Below, piece after piece: positions 1 to 8,733 of a DNA stretch of 64,000 nt. Source of the DNA: an uncultured Cytophagales bacterium. Lineage in GTDB: Bacteria > Bacteroidota > Bacteroidia > Cytophagales > UBA9547. The stretch spans positions 1-64,000 of the forward strand of contig CAMFLX010000013.1 in NCBI GenBank assembly GCA_945957555.1. The letters are read 5' to 3'. The notes below the pieces were generated by a model. That model made no database searches, was not told where the DNA came from, and worked only from the letters and a program-made list of their open reading frames with translations. Both the position numbers and the translations under genes were made by a program. How positions within the stretch are numbered: position 1 is the stretch's first letter; each line of letters opens with the position of its first letter.

Positions 1-1
1 T

Positions 2-328
2 TTCATTAGGTTAGAAAACAGCCATGTTACCGTAGATTTCATGACCGAACGTTATGATCCAGATCCCAATGCATTGGGTTTGTATATAAGGGGGAAAAAA
101 ATAAAAAAAGGATGGCTTATCTATGATATATATATGCAAATGGGGTTTGAAACGCCAACTTATTTGAGTAAAGAAGAATTTGATCATATGTTGGATTTGC
201 CCGATGGTATTAGTAGGATTATATTTAAAAGTGCTTTGTTTTTGGAACATTTTGGAGAGCATATTCTAATGGGCGATTTTTCTATAATGGGCAAAGAATG
301 GATCAATGGGGCTGGCTCACATATTTAA
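2..328 (+). CDS. Partial hypothetical protein, C-terminal 108 residues
   Basis: The reading frame is open from the window edge, so this is the 3' part of a gene starting upstream; the first in-frame ATG is at 41 but residues before it continue in frame. The visible protein ends in FSIMGKEWINGAGSHI. I see no signal peptide, membrane segment or motif I recognise. It lies about 95 bases upstream of a truncated EndoU toxin domain on the same strand, so it could be an immunity gene of a toxin locus lying mostly outside the window. That role is inference from position only. Confidence 0.5.
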   Translation, partial: FIRLENSHVTVDFMTERYDPDPNALGLYIRGKKIKKGWLIYDIYMQMGFETPTYLSKEEFDHMLDLPDGISRIIFKSALFLEHFGEHILMGDFSIMGKEWINGAGSHI

Positions 329-422
329 AAATTAGACATTGATGAGGTTCTGTCGTCCTTAGTTCCATTCTCGTATTTAAATAAATATGTCTTCAGATTC
401 TACAAATCTCCACTATTAACTT

Positions 423-731
423 ATGTATATGAAATCAAGTGTGTTTATATGGCTGGTAATGCAGTGTAAATGCTTTGGCAAGAATCTTAAAAATCCTGAT
501 GGTAGCTACCAGACCATATTGGTGAAGAAACGTGATAAGAGCACCTTTTTTCCAGACCATTGGGATGAAAATAAAATCAAAAGTGAAATTGAGTTTGCCT
601 ATTCTAATAAAAAACAAATAGGTAATACTGAACAGTGGATTGGAATTTCTAGCGAAGGAATAATTATTGAAGGTTATATGAATCTAATTACAGGTAAAAT
701 TAAAACTGCATACCCTAAATGGGTAAATTGA
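423..731 (+). CDS. Truncated bacterial EndoU-type nuclease toxin domain
   Basis: 102 codons from ATG. The second half matches the C-terminal part of bacterial EndoU toxins (PF14436-type): KSTFFPDHW, then a helix, then IGISSEGIIIEGYMN and a final GKIKTAYP. EndoU toxins cleave RNA using two histidines and a lysine; the N-terminal histidine-bearing half is absent and is replaced by about 20 hydrophobic or unrelated residues. The frame at 377-470 (shifted by one) is also open, which suggests a frameshift or recombination scar. It is followed 10 bases later by a 306-aa gene that is the natural candidate for its immunity protein. Probably an inactive orphan toxin tip. Family assignment is from remembered motif pattern. 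Confidence 0.6.
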   Translation: MYMKSSVFIWLVMQCKCFGKNLKNPDGSYQTILVKKRDKSTFFPDHWDENKIKSEIEFAYSNKKQIGNTEQWIGISSEGIIIEGYMNLITGKIKTAYPKWVN

Positions 732-741
732 TCTAAAAAAA

Positions 742-1662
742 ATGGTTAAAGCAAAGTATTATATAGATAGTTTTGGCATAATTAGATATCATGTAATTGA
801 GCCAAAGTTGTATTTTTTTAGTTATTTCTTTAATGGAAATACCAGAAGTTCTACAATTTCAAGTTTCATTGAAGATTTTGAAGAAATAAAACTAAAAAAA
901 ATTGATGATATCAAAGAGGAGATTATGGATTGGCACCCCAATCTATATACTCATCCTAAATTAGGATTACACATTCCTGTATGGGGAATAGATATGATTG
1001 ATGTATATTATACAGAGGCGGGCAAACTCATGATTAAGCCTAATAATGATGATCCTGCCTTAAATACCTCATTTGATGAAATTATTGATTTTCTTAAAAA
1101 AGTAAGGGATATCTACCTTCGCTACGAACAAGCAGAAACCTTCTCTATATTTCCCAACCTATTGGCTTTGGTCAATAAAAAATATGCAAAGAAACTGGAA
1201 ACTTTCGGTTTCCGTGTTGTAGGTCAAACCGCAGACATGGTACGTTTTGTAAAGGACTGGCTCATTATAGATCTTTTGGAAGATAAGGATGGTGCTGTAT
1301 TGTTCTTCACAGACCAGAGAAATGGCCAACGCTATGAGTTCAACATGGCCTTGGAATTGCTCGACTGGGATGCAGGAAACATGCATGCACTGCTCTGCCA
1401 AAAATATCAAAGGAAAATGTCAAAAGATGAAGCTCGAACTGGCATTATGGAGGTCACCTTTCAGTACTTGGAAAGTCATTTCAAAGGAATTTTGGAATCG
1501 TTGGATGAAACTTTCTTTGAAAAACTTGAAACAGAAAGACAATTAAGAACTGAAATGCTCAAAAAGGTTCTATCCTTGCCAAAAGACAACCTTATTCATC
1601 AAATGTTTGTAAATGACAATCCAGTATGGTGGGAATATATGAGAGAGGGTATGAAAAATTAA
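742..1662 (+). CDS. Hypothetical protein, likely immunity protein for the EndoU fragment
   Basis: 306 aa, soluble, no signal peptide or membrane segments, and no family I recognise. The N-terminal 100 residues are AT-rich and lysine-rich; from about residue 125 the composition becomes more balanced, which could mark two domains or a fusion. It starts 10 bases after the EndoU fragment's stop, the usual toxin-then-immunity spacing in polymorphic toxin loci. A role in neutralising the EndoU domain is inferred from that spacing alone; it could equally be an unrelated gene cotranscribed with it. Confidence 0.55.
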   Translation: MVKAKYYIDSFGIIRYHVIEPKLYFFSYFFNGNTRSSTISSFIEDFEEIKLKKIDDIKEEIMDWHPNLYTHPKLGLHIPVWGIDMIDVYYTEAGKLMIKPNNDDPALNTSFDEIIDFLKKVRDIYLRYEQAETFSIFPNLLALVNKKYAKKLETFGFRVVGQTADMVRFVKDWLIIDLLEDKDGAVLFFTDQRNGQRYEFNMALELLDWDAGNMHALLCQKYQRKMSKDEARTGIMEVTFQYLESHFKGILESLDETFFEKLETERQLRTEMLKKVLSLPKDNLIHQMFVNDNPVWWEYMREGMKN

Positions 1663-2180
1663 CCTTGGTACGTGAGCTGCAAGACAGCTCTTTTGTTATT
1701 TTTAGATTGGATGTTGATGTCCGAGAATTATTTGTTCCTTCAAAAACTAACTCTTAACCTTTATGTGCTTGCCTCCAAGAGCATTTTACTTTAAAGATCT
1801 CTCTAAAAACACATTTATTGGTTTGCGATGTTCTTTTACTTTTTTTGCTTGTCCCAAAAAAGACCCAAGGATTGACCAACCTTGTGATCGACTTTTCACA
1901 CAAGTCCAGCCCCGCCCTGCCCGTCGATCTCCACCCTATAAGTCTCGCTCAAAAAGCTCATGCTTTTTGCCGTACACCCATCCTTGAGAGACCACGCACG
2001 CAAGTAGATTGGTTTTAAATGATCTCTTGTTACATTAATCTTATCAACTCCAAACTGTGACCATTCTGAGAACGGAAGAAATCAATACCACAAAACATTA
2101 TAAATTCTCTACTACCCCCACCTTCAAAGTACCACACTGAAGAACCTACAAAAAATTGTATATTTACGAGCTGATAGTTC
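1663..2180. other. Gene-free region with a dispersed repeat copy (about 1840-2016)
   Basis: No convincing gene. Read on the minus strand, 1840-2016 contains a block that recurs elsewhere: TTGCGTGCG, then a GGTGTACGGCAAAAA region with a short GCAAAAAGC/GCTTTTT hairpin and TTGAGCGAG, then CAGGGCGGGGC-TGG-CTTGTG, then a C/T-rich stretch ending GACAAGCAAAAAAAGTAAAAG. Parts match 24255-24320 (first half) and 33220-33330 (second half). A short T-rich stretch follows the upstream gene but there is no clean terminator hairpin. Confidence 0.55.
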
Positions 2181-2960
2181 ATGGGCAAACAACTAAAAAT
2201 ACTCACCCACACATATTTCGAAGCTTACGCCGCTTTGGTAAGTGAGTCGGTGTTTGAAAACATCGCTGGGCGTAAGGAGCCGAAACTGCTCTTGGACGAT
2301 TTTGTGCGCTTTGCTTCGGTGGCTTCGGTGGTGAGTAGCCAGATCGAGGGCAGCACCATAGATGTAAACACGTATTTCAGAAACAAAACCGTAAAATACG
2401 GCAACACACATGACCTTATGGCGATTGATGACTTGGTACAGGCCTATACGCTGGCCAAAGATCTCAAGATCAACAAACGAAACTTGCACAAGATCCACGC
2501 AACGCTGAGCCAGTCTTTTATCAACAAAGTGCATAGGGGCAAATATCGCAAAAGCCAAATGTTCATCGTAAATGATAAAACAGGAGCGATTACCTATACT
2601 GCAGCGGCTTTTGATACGGTAGAGACCGAAATGGACAAATTGCTCGCCGACATAGCAAACCTGTGTGCCACAAACCTGAGCACCTTGGAGATTTTTTATT
2701 ATGCGGCACTTATCCACTTTAGGTTTCTCAAGATCCATCCCTATATAGATGGCAACGGGCGCACAGCTAGGCTCTTGGAAAAATGGTTTCTGATGCAACA
2801 CTTGGGTGAAGTGGCCTTTACGATCCCTGCAGAACACTACTACCACGAGCACAAACAGGACTATTACAAAAACCTATCGTGCATGGGCGACTATTACGAA
2901 GATCTCAATTGGGACAAGTGTATGCCTTTCTTACTCATGTTACCTGCGAGTTTGGAATAA
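2181..2960 (+). CDS. Fic family protein (AMP-transferase), class II
   Basis: 259 aa. Fic proteins transfer AMP from ATP to a hydroxyl side chain of a target protein. The catalytic signature HPYIDGNGRTAR is at residues 186-197, with the catalytic His, the anion-binding loop and both arginines present. An N-terminal autoinhibitory motif of the [S/T]xxxE[G/N] type, SSQIEG, is at residues 52-57, before the Fic fold, which defines a class II enzyme whose Glu blocks ATP until relieved. No winged-helix tail, so it is shorter than the common 350-370 aa Fic-wHTH proteins. It stands alone and is followed by a strong terminator. No antitoxin partner is adjacent, consistent with intramolecular inhibition. 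Cellular target unknown. Confidence 0.9.
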   Translation: MGKQLKILTHTYFEAYAALVSESVFENIAGRKEPKLLLDDFVRFASVASVVSSQIEGSTIDVNTYFRNKTVKYGNTHDLMAIDDLVQAYTLAKDLKINKRNLHKIHATLSQSFINKVHRGKYRKSQMFIVNDKTGAITYTAAAFDTVETEMDKLLADIANLCATNLSTLEIFYYAALIHFRFLKIHPYIDGNGRTARLLEKWFLMQHLGEVAFTIPAEHYYHEHKQDYYKNLSCMGDYYEDLNWDKCMPFLLMLPASLE

Positions 2961-3015
2961 ACATCTGCTCTCACAGCTTCTCCATAATTCAAATATTTTT
3001 TCACCTCTCACCTAA

Positions 3016-3058
3016 AAAATCCCCCTTTTGGGGTTTGTAAAATCAAAAGGGGGATTTT
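3016..3058 (+). terminator. Rho-independent terminator after the Fic gene
   Basis: Perfect 15-bp stem: AAAATCCCCCTTTTG at 3016-3030 and CAAAAGGGGGATTTT at 3044-3058, with a 13-base loop. T-rich on both strands, so it may work bidirectionally. Confidence 0.8.
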
Positions 3059-3239
3059 AATTTTGATATGTAACACTTGAGAAACATGAATTCTATTATA
3101 CAAATGAACTTCCCCGTGGCTAGGCTTCTGGGATCCCAACAACTACTACAGTATCATCGCCCAAAACCATTTTTACTGTTCCGGCTGCCATTTATGGACT
3201 TTCCATATAGACTTTGGCAAATCAATACTCGTTTTTTTA

Positions 3240-3584
3240 CTGCCCAAAGGCATTTAAGGCCTTTCCCCAACCATTGGTGGCTCGCCCCAAATCGTTAGTG
3301 GCTTGCCCAAAATGATCGGTGGCTTGCCCGAAATCGCTGGTGGCTCGATACCAATCGCTGGTGGCTTGCCCGAAATCATTGGTGGCTCGATACCAATCAT
3401 CGGTGGCTCGATACCAATTGTTGGTGGCTCGCCCCAAATCCTTGGTGGCTCGATACTAGTGGCTGGTGGCTTGCCCGAAATCGTCGGTGGCTCGATACTA
3501 ATCGTTGGTGGCTTGCCCTAAATCATTGGTGGCTCGATACAAATGGCTGGTGGCTTGCCCGAAATCGTTGGTATCGAGCCACCA
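3240..3584. repeat. Tandem array of 21-bp repeats (about 16 units)
   Basis: Fifteen units of exactly 21 bases run from 3270 to 3584, with one more degenerate unit before. Two versions of the unit alternate irregularly: one contains GGTGGCTTGCCCGAA and the other GGTGGCTCGATACCA, each preceded by a variable ATCNNT. The last unit carries the core in inverted orientation (GGTATCGAGCCACC). On the minus strand the array reads as heptapeptides of the type ATN-D/W-F/W-G/Y-Q/R, but two units carry TAG stops (CTA in GATACTA), so a functional protein is unlikely. On the plus strand a 72-codon frame of GGSIPI/GGLPEI heptads exists without a convincing start. Confidence 0.85.
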
Positions 3585-3702
3585 GAGGCCGATTCCACAC
3601 CACTGAGGTGTTTTTTATCCGACAACATAGCATTCATAAACCTTTGGAGAGGTTTTGATCAATTAATTCTTATTTGTTCAATTATTTAAATTAACTGTAA
3701 CA

Positions 3703-4404
3703 ATGTCAAAAGGTCCAACTTATTTACCCACAAACGACGTGGGCAAGAAAGACTGGTTGAAACATTTTTCAACCACATTACCAGTGTATGCACCTGTGCT
3801 AGATCTGGGCGACAATACCTTAAAGCGGATGGCTACTCATGCCATAAACTTTGAGGCTATTATACTGGGTCTTGAACGCTACCGTACCTACGGTTTAGCG
3901 CTCACGGCCTTTAAAGACTTAATGCGCGACGGCAAAAGCGAACCTGGCCAATTGCCTGATGTTCCTAAGCCTATAGTGCTTGAAGGAGATGCTGTAGCCG
4001 ATATTTTTGGAGAAGTTGGTCTGTTGGTGAACACCATCAAGGGCTCCAAAAAGTACAACGAGTCTATGGGCAAGGCCTTGGGCATAGAAGCGAGTGCTGA
4101 TGGTGGTGGTGGCGGCTCTGAAGCGCCAAAGCCTGTGCTTGGCATAGAGCTACAGGGTGGCAGGCCTAACATCCTCTGGAAGAAGGGCAAGATGGACGGT
4201 GTGAAGATCATGGTGGATCGCGGCACGGGCACTTATACGTTCCTAGCCATAGATACCCACCCTGACTACCTCGACACCCACCCGCTGCCTGAACTGGGCA
4301 AGTCGGAGCTGTGGAGGTACATAGCGATCTACCTCAAGCGCGACGAGGAAGTGGGCGAATGGAGCGATCCGGTACAGGTGTCTGTAACGGGCCGCCCTGC
4401 CTAA
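3703..4404 (+). CDS. Conserved hypothetical protein
   Basis: 233 aa, no signal peptide. The N-terminal 130 residues look helical (around FEAIILGLERYRTYGLALTAFKD). A short Gly-rich linker (GGGGGS, about residues 134-140) leads to a C-terminal beta-rich part of about 90 residues ending in DEEVGEWSDPVQVSVTGRPA, which resembles a fibronectin-III-like strand pattern. I do not recognise a named family. Codon use is noticeably richer in G/C than the neighbouring intergenic DNA. It is a single gene with its own terminator. Function unknown. Confidence 0.75.
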   Translation: MSKGPTYLPTNDVGKKDWLKHFSTTLPVYAPVLDLGDNTLKRMATHAINFEAIILGLERYRTYGLALTAFKDLMRDGKSEPGQLPDVPKPIVLEGDAVADIFGEVGLLVNTIKGSKKYNESMGKALGIEASADGGGGGSEAPKPVLGIELQGGRPNILWKKGKMDGVKIMVDRGTGTYTFLAIDTHPDYLDTHPLPELGKSELWRYIAIYLKRDEEVGEWSDPVQVSVTGRPA

Positions 4405-4429
4405 ACTCAAAAATCAAATACCTCTCCAG

Positions 4430-4465
4430 CCCAAGCCTCGCCACAGCGGGGCTTGGGTGTTTTTG
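4430..4465 (+). terminator. Rho-independent terminator after the 233-aa gene
   Basis: Stem CCCAAGCCTCG (4430-4440) with CGGGGCTTGGG (4447-4457), one G-T wobble, 6-base loop, followed by TGTTTTTGG. Confidence 0.7.
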
Positions 4466-4532
4466 GGGATACAGTTTTACTTTTTCTATTCACACAGCAC
4501 CTCCCAACTGTCTACTGAAAACGGGACACTGT

Positions 4533-6440
4533 TTACTTCCTATAAATGACCGTTATGAAATAGGGTTCCTTGTTTTGAAACTGAATGCAGCGTGAGGGAT
4601 GCTTCTCGCCATACACTTGCGAGTTCCATACGGTGAGTAGGTGTGGCAGGAGCTCTTGACCTGCCTTGTTGTAGCACTTCAGCACAAAACCCTCTGCAAA
4701 GAAGTCTTCCGACAAGTGCCAGTTTTGCTTAAAGATTTCAGTAGTTTTATAATTGCCTAAGATGAGTTCATCTTCAATCTCCCATTTGGGTTCTTCGTGG
4801 TAATGTTTCACCGTACGCGCATGTACGATGTCCTTACTCAAGTGTTGGTATACCTTGGCACGAGCATGTAGCAGCAAAAAGCTCGCGGTGTGTTTTAGGC
4901 TCGCTTCTTGCGCCTGTGACCAGAAGTACCATATAAACCGACCGCCTTTGAGCATTTGGTTTTGGTCACCGATCTGCACCGTATTATGAGAAGCCGTACC
5001 GGAGAAGTAATTCACTGTGTCTGCATCGGTATTGTATTTATAAGAACCGTTGTCCCTTACTATGTTTTTACCCTCATACCAAATATCCAAGTGGTTGGCA
5101 TCCGCTTGTTGCGGACGGTCTTTGTGATTGCCACAACGCAACATAGAAAAATACTGAGGATGCCTCATAACATAAAAGCCTCCTACCTTGGCCTCATACA
5201 GCTCAGGTCTTTGTAGGGCTTTCACCTGTTGGAGATCCAATTTGCCTCCGCTATACCACCAGGCATCTTCTAGGTAATCCGTCTTAGTATACAGATTTTC
5301 TTCAGTGAAGGCATTTGAAAGGGCATTGATTTGCGGGGCATGATTGAGGAATTCCTCTTGATTCAGCTTAAAAAACAAAGCACCGTCGTTGGCACCGTAG
5401 TTGGGCAAATACCCCGTAACGGCATCTTGGTGATTGTAAAGGAACTGTAGGGTCGCATCCACCCTGAGCAGTGTGGTGCTAGAAAGCGGATCTTTATTGG
5501 CTTCCGATAAATGCAAGGCCCAAGTCAACAGTTGCACCACCACTCTGTGGTAGTTCATAGAAAACTGCAAATACGAGCCATCGGCATACACCTGATAAGC
5601 GATCTCTTCCTCAAAGTATTTTTTACCTACTCTCTGATACTTTTTGGCTTCTGAAAAACAAGGGAACAGCAGACTGATCAGGTATAGACAAAGCGTCTCC
5701 GTAATGGCATGGTTGTTTCTCACCGTGATCCTGGAGAAATGAATATTTTTATATACATGTATGAGCTGTTGACGCATACTGTTCAGTATAGCGCTGAAAC
5801 TCGCTTCGTTGAGTGCAAGACTATTCTTGTAATAATACAAAGCAAAAGTCCAATTGAGCAGTCGCAGGGAGATTTCCTGTGAACACTTGTAGTTGGGGCC
5901 TTGGTTAATCGGATTTTGGGCGATCCAATCATTGATCAAGTCAAACACAAAAGCACTGGAATCGGCGCCAAAGTGTTGGTCGTAGCGGATGATCGTGTAC
6001 AGAAACGAGAAACGAGATTTCTCCCAAACATATTTGATATCGCCGTTTTTTGCAGAAAGATCGGGAATATAGGCCCAATGCACATGTTTGGGGTATTCGT
6101 AGCCACTGTCTGGATTATGGTGCCAATTGATAGGAAAACCTACCGAGAGCCAGTTGTGGTTAAAATACTGAAGCTTGCCCGCCCTGATGTTTTCATAATC
6201 GGTCTTGAGTGCTTCTCTTTGGGTTGCGGAAAGTGGAAATGTACCCAAAGCTTCCCTACTTTTAAAGAAAAAAGGCATTGTAGCAATCTTCCAATGCGCT
6301 AGGGATATGTACTGCTCATCGGCATATTTTGTAGGAAACCGCCACTTGATGAGCTTAGACTTGATTAAAAAAATATGGTACACTCTGTAAAGAATGTACC
6401 TTAAGCCCATGTTTTTGATGAAATTTAAATACTTCTTCAA
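4533..6440 (-). CDS. Heparinase II/III family protein (polysaccharide lyase-like)
   Basis: 635 aa. Members have an N-terminal alpha/alpha toroid and a C-terminal beta-sandwich and cleave uronic-acid-containing polysaccharides; related proteins also occur in exopolysaccharide gene sets. Visible hallmarks are NNHAITETL around residue 240 (conserved NNH), SMNYHRVV around 295, and HKDRPQQADANHLDIW around 440-450 in the sandwich, including the family's conserved His-Asp/His-x-Asp cluster. There is no clear signal peptide, only a basic N-terminus with a short hydrophobic patch, so location is uncertain. It is the last gene of the sprE-PBP1A operon: its ATG lies 2 bases after the PBP1A stop. Substrate not predictable; capsule or EPS processing is inference. 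Confidence 0.8.
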   Translation of the reverse strand: MKKYLNFIKNMGLRYILYRVYHIFLIKSKLIKWRFPTKYADEQYISLAHWKIATMPFFFKSREALGTFPLSATQREALKTDYENIRAGKLQYFNHNWLSVGFPINWHHNPDSGYEYPKHVHWAYIPDLSAKNGDIKYVWEKSRFSFLYTIIRYDQHFGADSSAFVFDLINDWIAQNPINQGPNYKCSQEISLRLLNWTFALYYYKNSLALNEASFSAILNSMRQQLIHVYKNIHFSRITVRNNHAITETLCLYLISLLFPCFSEAKKYQRVGKKYFEEEIAYQVYADGSYLQFSMNYHRVVVQLLTWALHLSEANKDPLSSTTLLRVDATLQFLYNHQDAVTGYLPNYGANDGALFFKLNQEEFLNHAPQINALSNAFTEENLYTKTDYLEDAWWYSGGKLDLQQVKALQRPELYEAKVGGFYVMRHPQYFSMLRCGNHKDRPQQADANHLDIWYEGKNIVRDNGSYKYNTDADTVNYFSGTASHNTVQIGDQNQMLKGGRFIWYFWSQAQEASLKHTASFLLLHARAKVYQHLSKDIVHARTVKHYHEEPKWEIEDELILGNYKTTEIFKQNWHLSEDFFAEGFVLKCYNKAGQELLPHLLTVWNSQVYGEKHPSRCIQFQNKEPYFITVIYRK

Positions 6441-6442
6441 GC

Positions 6443-8716
6443 CTATAAATCGTCTAAGGGATTTTTACGGTTATCAAGAATTTGCGCACCAGTACTATCT
6501 GCTGTATTGTTTTTATATTTCTCGCAATTGATCTCGCGCGTTCTCTTGGCAGGACGTTTGAAAAACGCTGGCGTAATACCCGTGTTGGGATCGGAATACG
6601 TCTTTTCCATAAAAGCCCCCACAATCGGCAAAGCCAACTTAGCACCTTGACCAAAAGTATAGGTTGTAAAACGGATGCAGCGGTCTTCCCCTCCTACCCA
6701 TACACCTGTTACCAGATTTTGAGTTACGCCCATAAACCAACCATCAGAGTAGTTGGAAGTAGTACCTGTTTTACCACCCACTTCATTGCCTTTAAAGATA
6801 TTGGGATACCTATGAAGTCCCAATGCCGTTCCTCCCTTCTCTTGGGTTCCCCCTTGTAGCATATAGCACATGAGGTAAGCGGTTTCTTCATTCAATACTT
6901 CTTTACGCTGCGGTTTGTGCTCATAGAGCACTTTACCGTTTTTATCTTCGATCCTCAATAGATATTGCGGTTCGTTATATACCCCTTGATTAGGAAACGT
7001 AGCGTATGCACCTACCAGCTCATATACCGATACATCACTGGAACCTAAGCACAAGGCAGGAACTGGATCCAAGGGACTAGTAATGCCTAATTTCCTACAA
7101 TAATCGACCACACGCGGAGGTGTTACACGATCCATCACGTTAGCCGTAATGGAATTGATAGATCTTGCCATGGCTTGGCGCATGGTGAATGTTTTACCAG
7201 TATATTCTCCTTCTGAGTTTTGGGGTGTCCAAGTTACGTTTTCCTTGCCATTCATTGTGGTTTGGAACGTATATGGTATGTCTTGAAATTCTTCGCATGG
7301 CGAATAACCATTGTCAATGGCCGCAAGATACACAAAAGGCTTAAACGTGGAGCCGGGCTGTCTGTAACTCTGCTTTACGTGGTCAAACTTGAAAAACTTG
7401 TGATCCAAACCACCTACCCAAGCTACAATGTGCCCACTCTCTGGGTGCACTGCTACCAAGCCTACATTCAGGAATCTCTTATAGTACTTCAGCGAATCCA
7501 AAGCACTAAACATGGTATCTTTGGGACCCTTCCAAGTAAAGACTTTCATCTTTTTCTTGAGATTCATATAGTAGTCTATGGAATCTTTATTGCCGTCATA
7601 GGTTTCCTTAAGGCTTTTGTAGTAATCTAATTTATGGGTGGCATTGGTCACAAAATTTTTGATCTCCCTTCCATTTTCATCGATCCAAGGATTTTTACCT
7701 TTCCAAAATTTATCAAACTCTCCTTGAATATATTTCATGTGTTTGGCAACGGCATCTTCGGCATATTGCTGTGCCTTGGAGTTGATCGTCGTGTAAATCT
7801 TGAGACCATCGGAGTAGACATCCACATTGTTTTCTTTACCCCACTTGAGCAAGTCATTATGCAATACAGTTCTGAAATAGGTAGCAAGTCCCGTGTTTTG
7901 GTTCTCTACTTCATAGTCTAGAACTATGGGCAATTTCTTTAAGGAATCCAGACGCTTTTCGGAGAGGTACTGGTATCTGTACATTTGCTCCAATACAGTG
8001 TTTCTTCTGTTTTTAGAATTTTTAGGGTTATATCGAGGGCTGTACAAAGACGGCGCCTTTAAAAGACCCACCAATACAGCCGCTTGCTCTATTTTTAGAC
8101 TATCAGGAGCCGTATTGAAAAAAACTTTAGCCGCAGATTTGATCCCAAAGGAGTTACTTCCAAAATCTACCGTGTTTAGATACATGGTGATGATTTCTTT
8201 TTTAGTATAGGCTCTTTCCAGTCTGATAGCAATGATCCACTCTTTGGTTTTGATGATTAATTGCTTAAGGCCAGGTATTTTATAAAAAGGTCCTTCAAAC
8301 TCATCAAACCTCCTCATATTGAACAGGTTTTTGGCTAACTGTTGCGAAATGGTACTACCCCCTCCACCACTACCTCCAGCAAAGAGGCCTACAAATACCC
8401 TCAGCATTGCTCTACCATCTATGCCTGAGTGCCTCTCATATCGAGCATCTTCGGTAGCCACCAAGGCGTTGATCATGTTTCTAGATATGTGTTCGTATTC
8501 TACAGGTGACCTGTTGCTTCTAAAATATTTGCCAAGCAATACGCCATCCGCGGAGTATAACTCTGAGGCGATTTCGCTTTTGGGGTTTTGCAACATTTCA
8601 AAATCAGGCATTCCACCATACAGTGAGAAAAGGTTGTATTGTACAGATACCACATGCACAATAAACAAGCCTACTACTAAGGCAAATGTAATCCAAATGT
8701 ATTTTACAATTTTCAT
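6443..8716 (-). CDS. mrcA: Bifunctional penicillin-binding protein 1A
   Basis: 757 aa class A PBP that polymerises glycan strands and cross-links peptides in peptidoglycan. One N-terminal membrane helix (about residues 7-25). Glycosyltransferase family 51 motifs: EDARYERHSGID with the catalytic Glu at 89, and STISQQLAKN at 121-130. Transpeptidase motifs: STFK with active Ser456/Lys459, the SIN triad in ARSINS near 515, and KTG at 649-651. A Gly-rich loop (GGSGGGGST) precedes the second GT motif. It starts 17 bases after the sprE/porW stop and is tightly coupled to the downstream heparinase gene, so all three are probably one transcript. All catalytic residues are present. Confidence 0.95.
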   Translation of the reverse strand: MKIVKYIWITFALVVGLFIVHVVSVQYNLFSLYGGMPDFEMLQNPKSEIASELYSADGVLLGKYFRSNRSPVEYEHISRNMINALVATEDARYERHSGIDGRAMLRVFVGLFAGGSGGGGSTISQQLAKNLFNMRRFDEFEGPFYKIPGLKQLIIKTKEWIIAIRLERAYTKKEIITMYLNTVDFGSNSFGIKSAAKVFFNTAPDSLKIEQAAVLVGLLKAPSLYSPRYNPKNSKNRRNTVLEQMYRYQYLSEKRLDSLKKLPIVLDYEVENQNTGLATYFRTVLHNDLLKWGKENNVDVYSDGLKIYTTINSKAQQYAEDAVAKHMKYIQGEFDKFWKGKNPWIDENGREIKNFVTNATHKLDYYKSLKETYDGNKDSIDYYMNLKKKMKVFTWKGPKDTMFSALDSLKYYKRFLNVGLVAVHPESGHIVAWVGGLDHKFFKFDHVKQSYRQPGSTFKPFVYLAAIDNGYSPCEEFQDIPYTFQTTMNGKENVTWTPQNSEGEYTGKTFTMRQAMARSINSITANVMDRVTPPRVVDYCRKLGITSPLDPVPALCLGSSDVSVYELVGAYATFPNQGVYNEPQYLLRIEDKNGKVLYEHKPQRKEVLNEETAYLMCYMLQGGTQEKGGTALGLHRYPNIFKGNEVGGKTGTTSNYSDGWFMGVTQNLVTGVWVGGEDRCIRFTTYTFGQGAKLALPIVGAFMEKTYSDPNTGITPAFFKRPAKRTREINCEKYKNNTADSTGAQILDNRKNPLDDL

Positions 8717-8733
8717 ATACTAATTTTGATGAA

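Noticed and set aside
2193..2852. A 219-codon frame antisense to the Fic gene
   Set aside because: The plus strand has an intact Fic signature, start and terminator; the antisense product has no recognisable features.
3240..3584. CRISPR array
   Set aside because: Units are contiguous 21-mers without unique spacers, and no cas gene is nearby.
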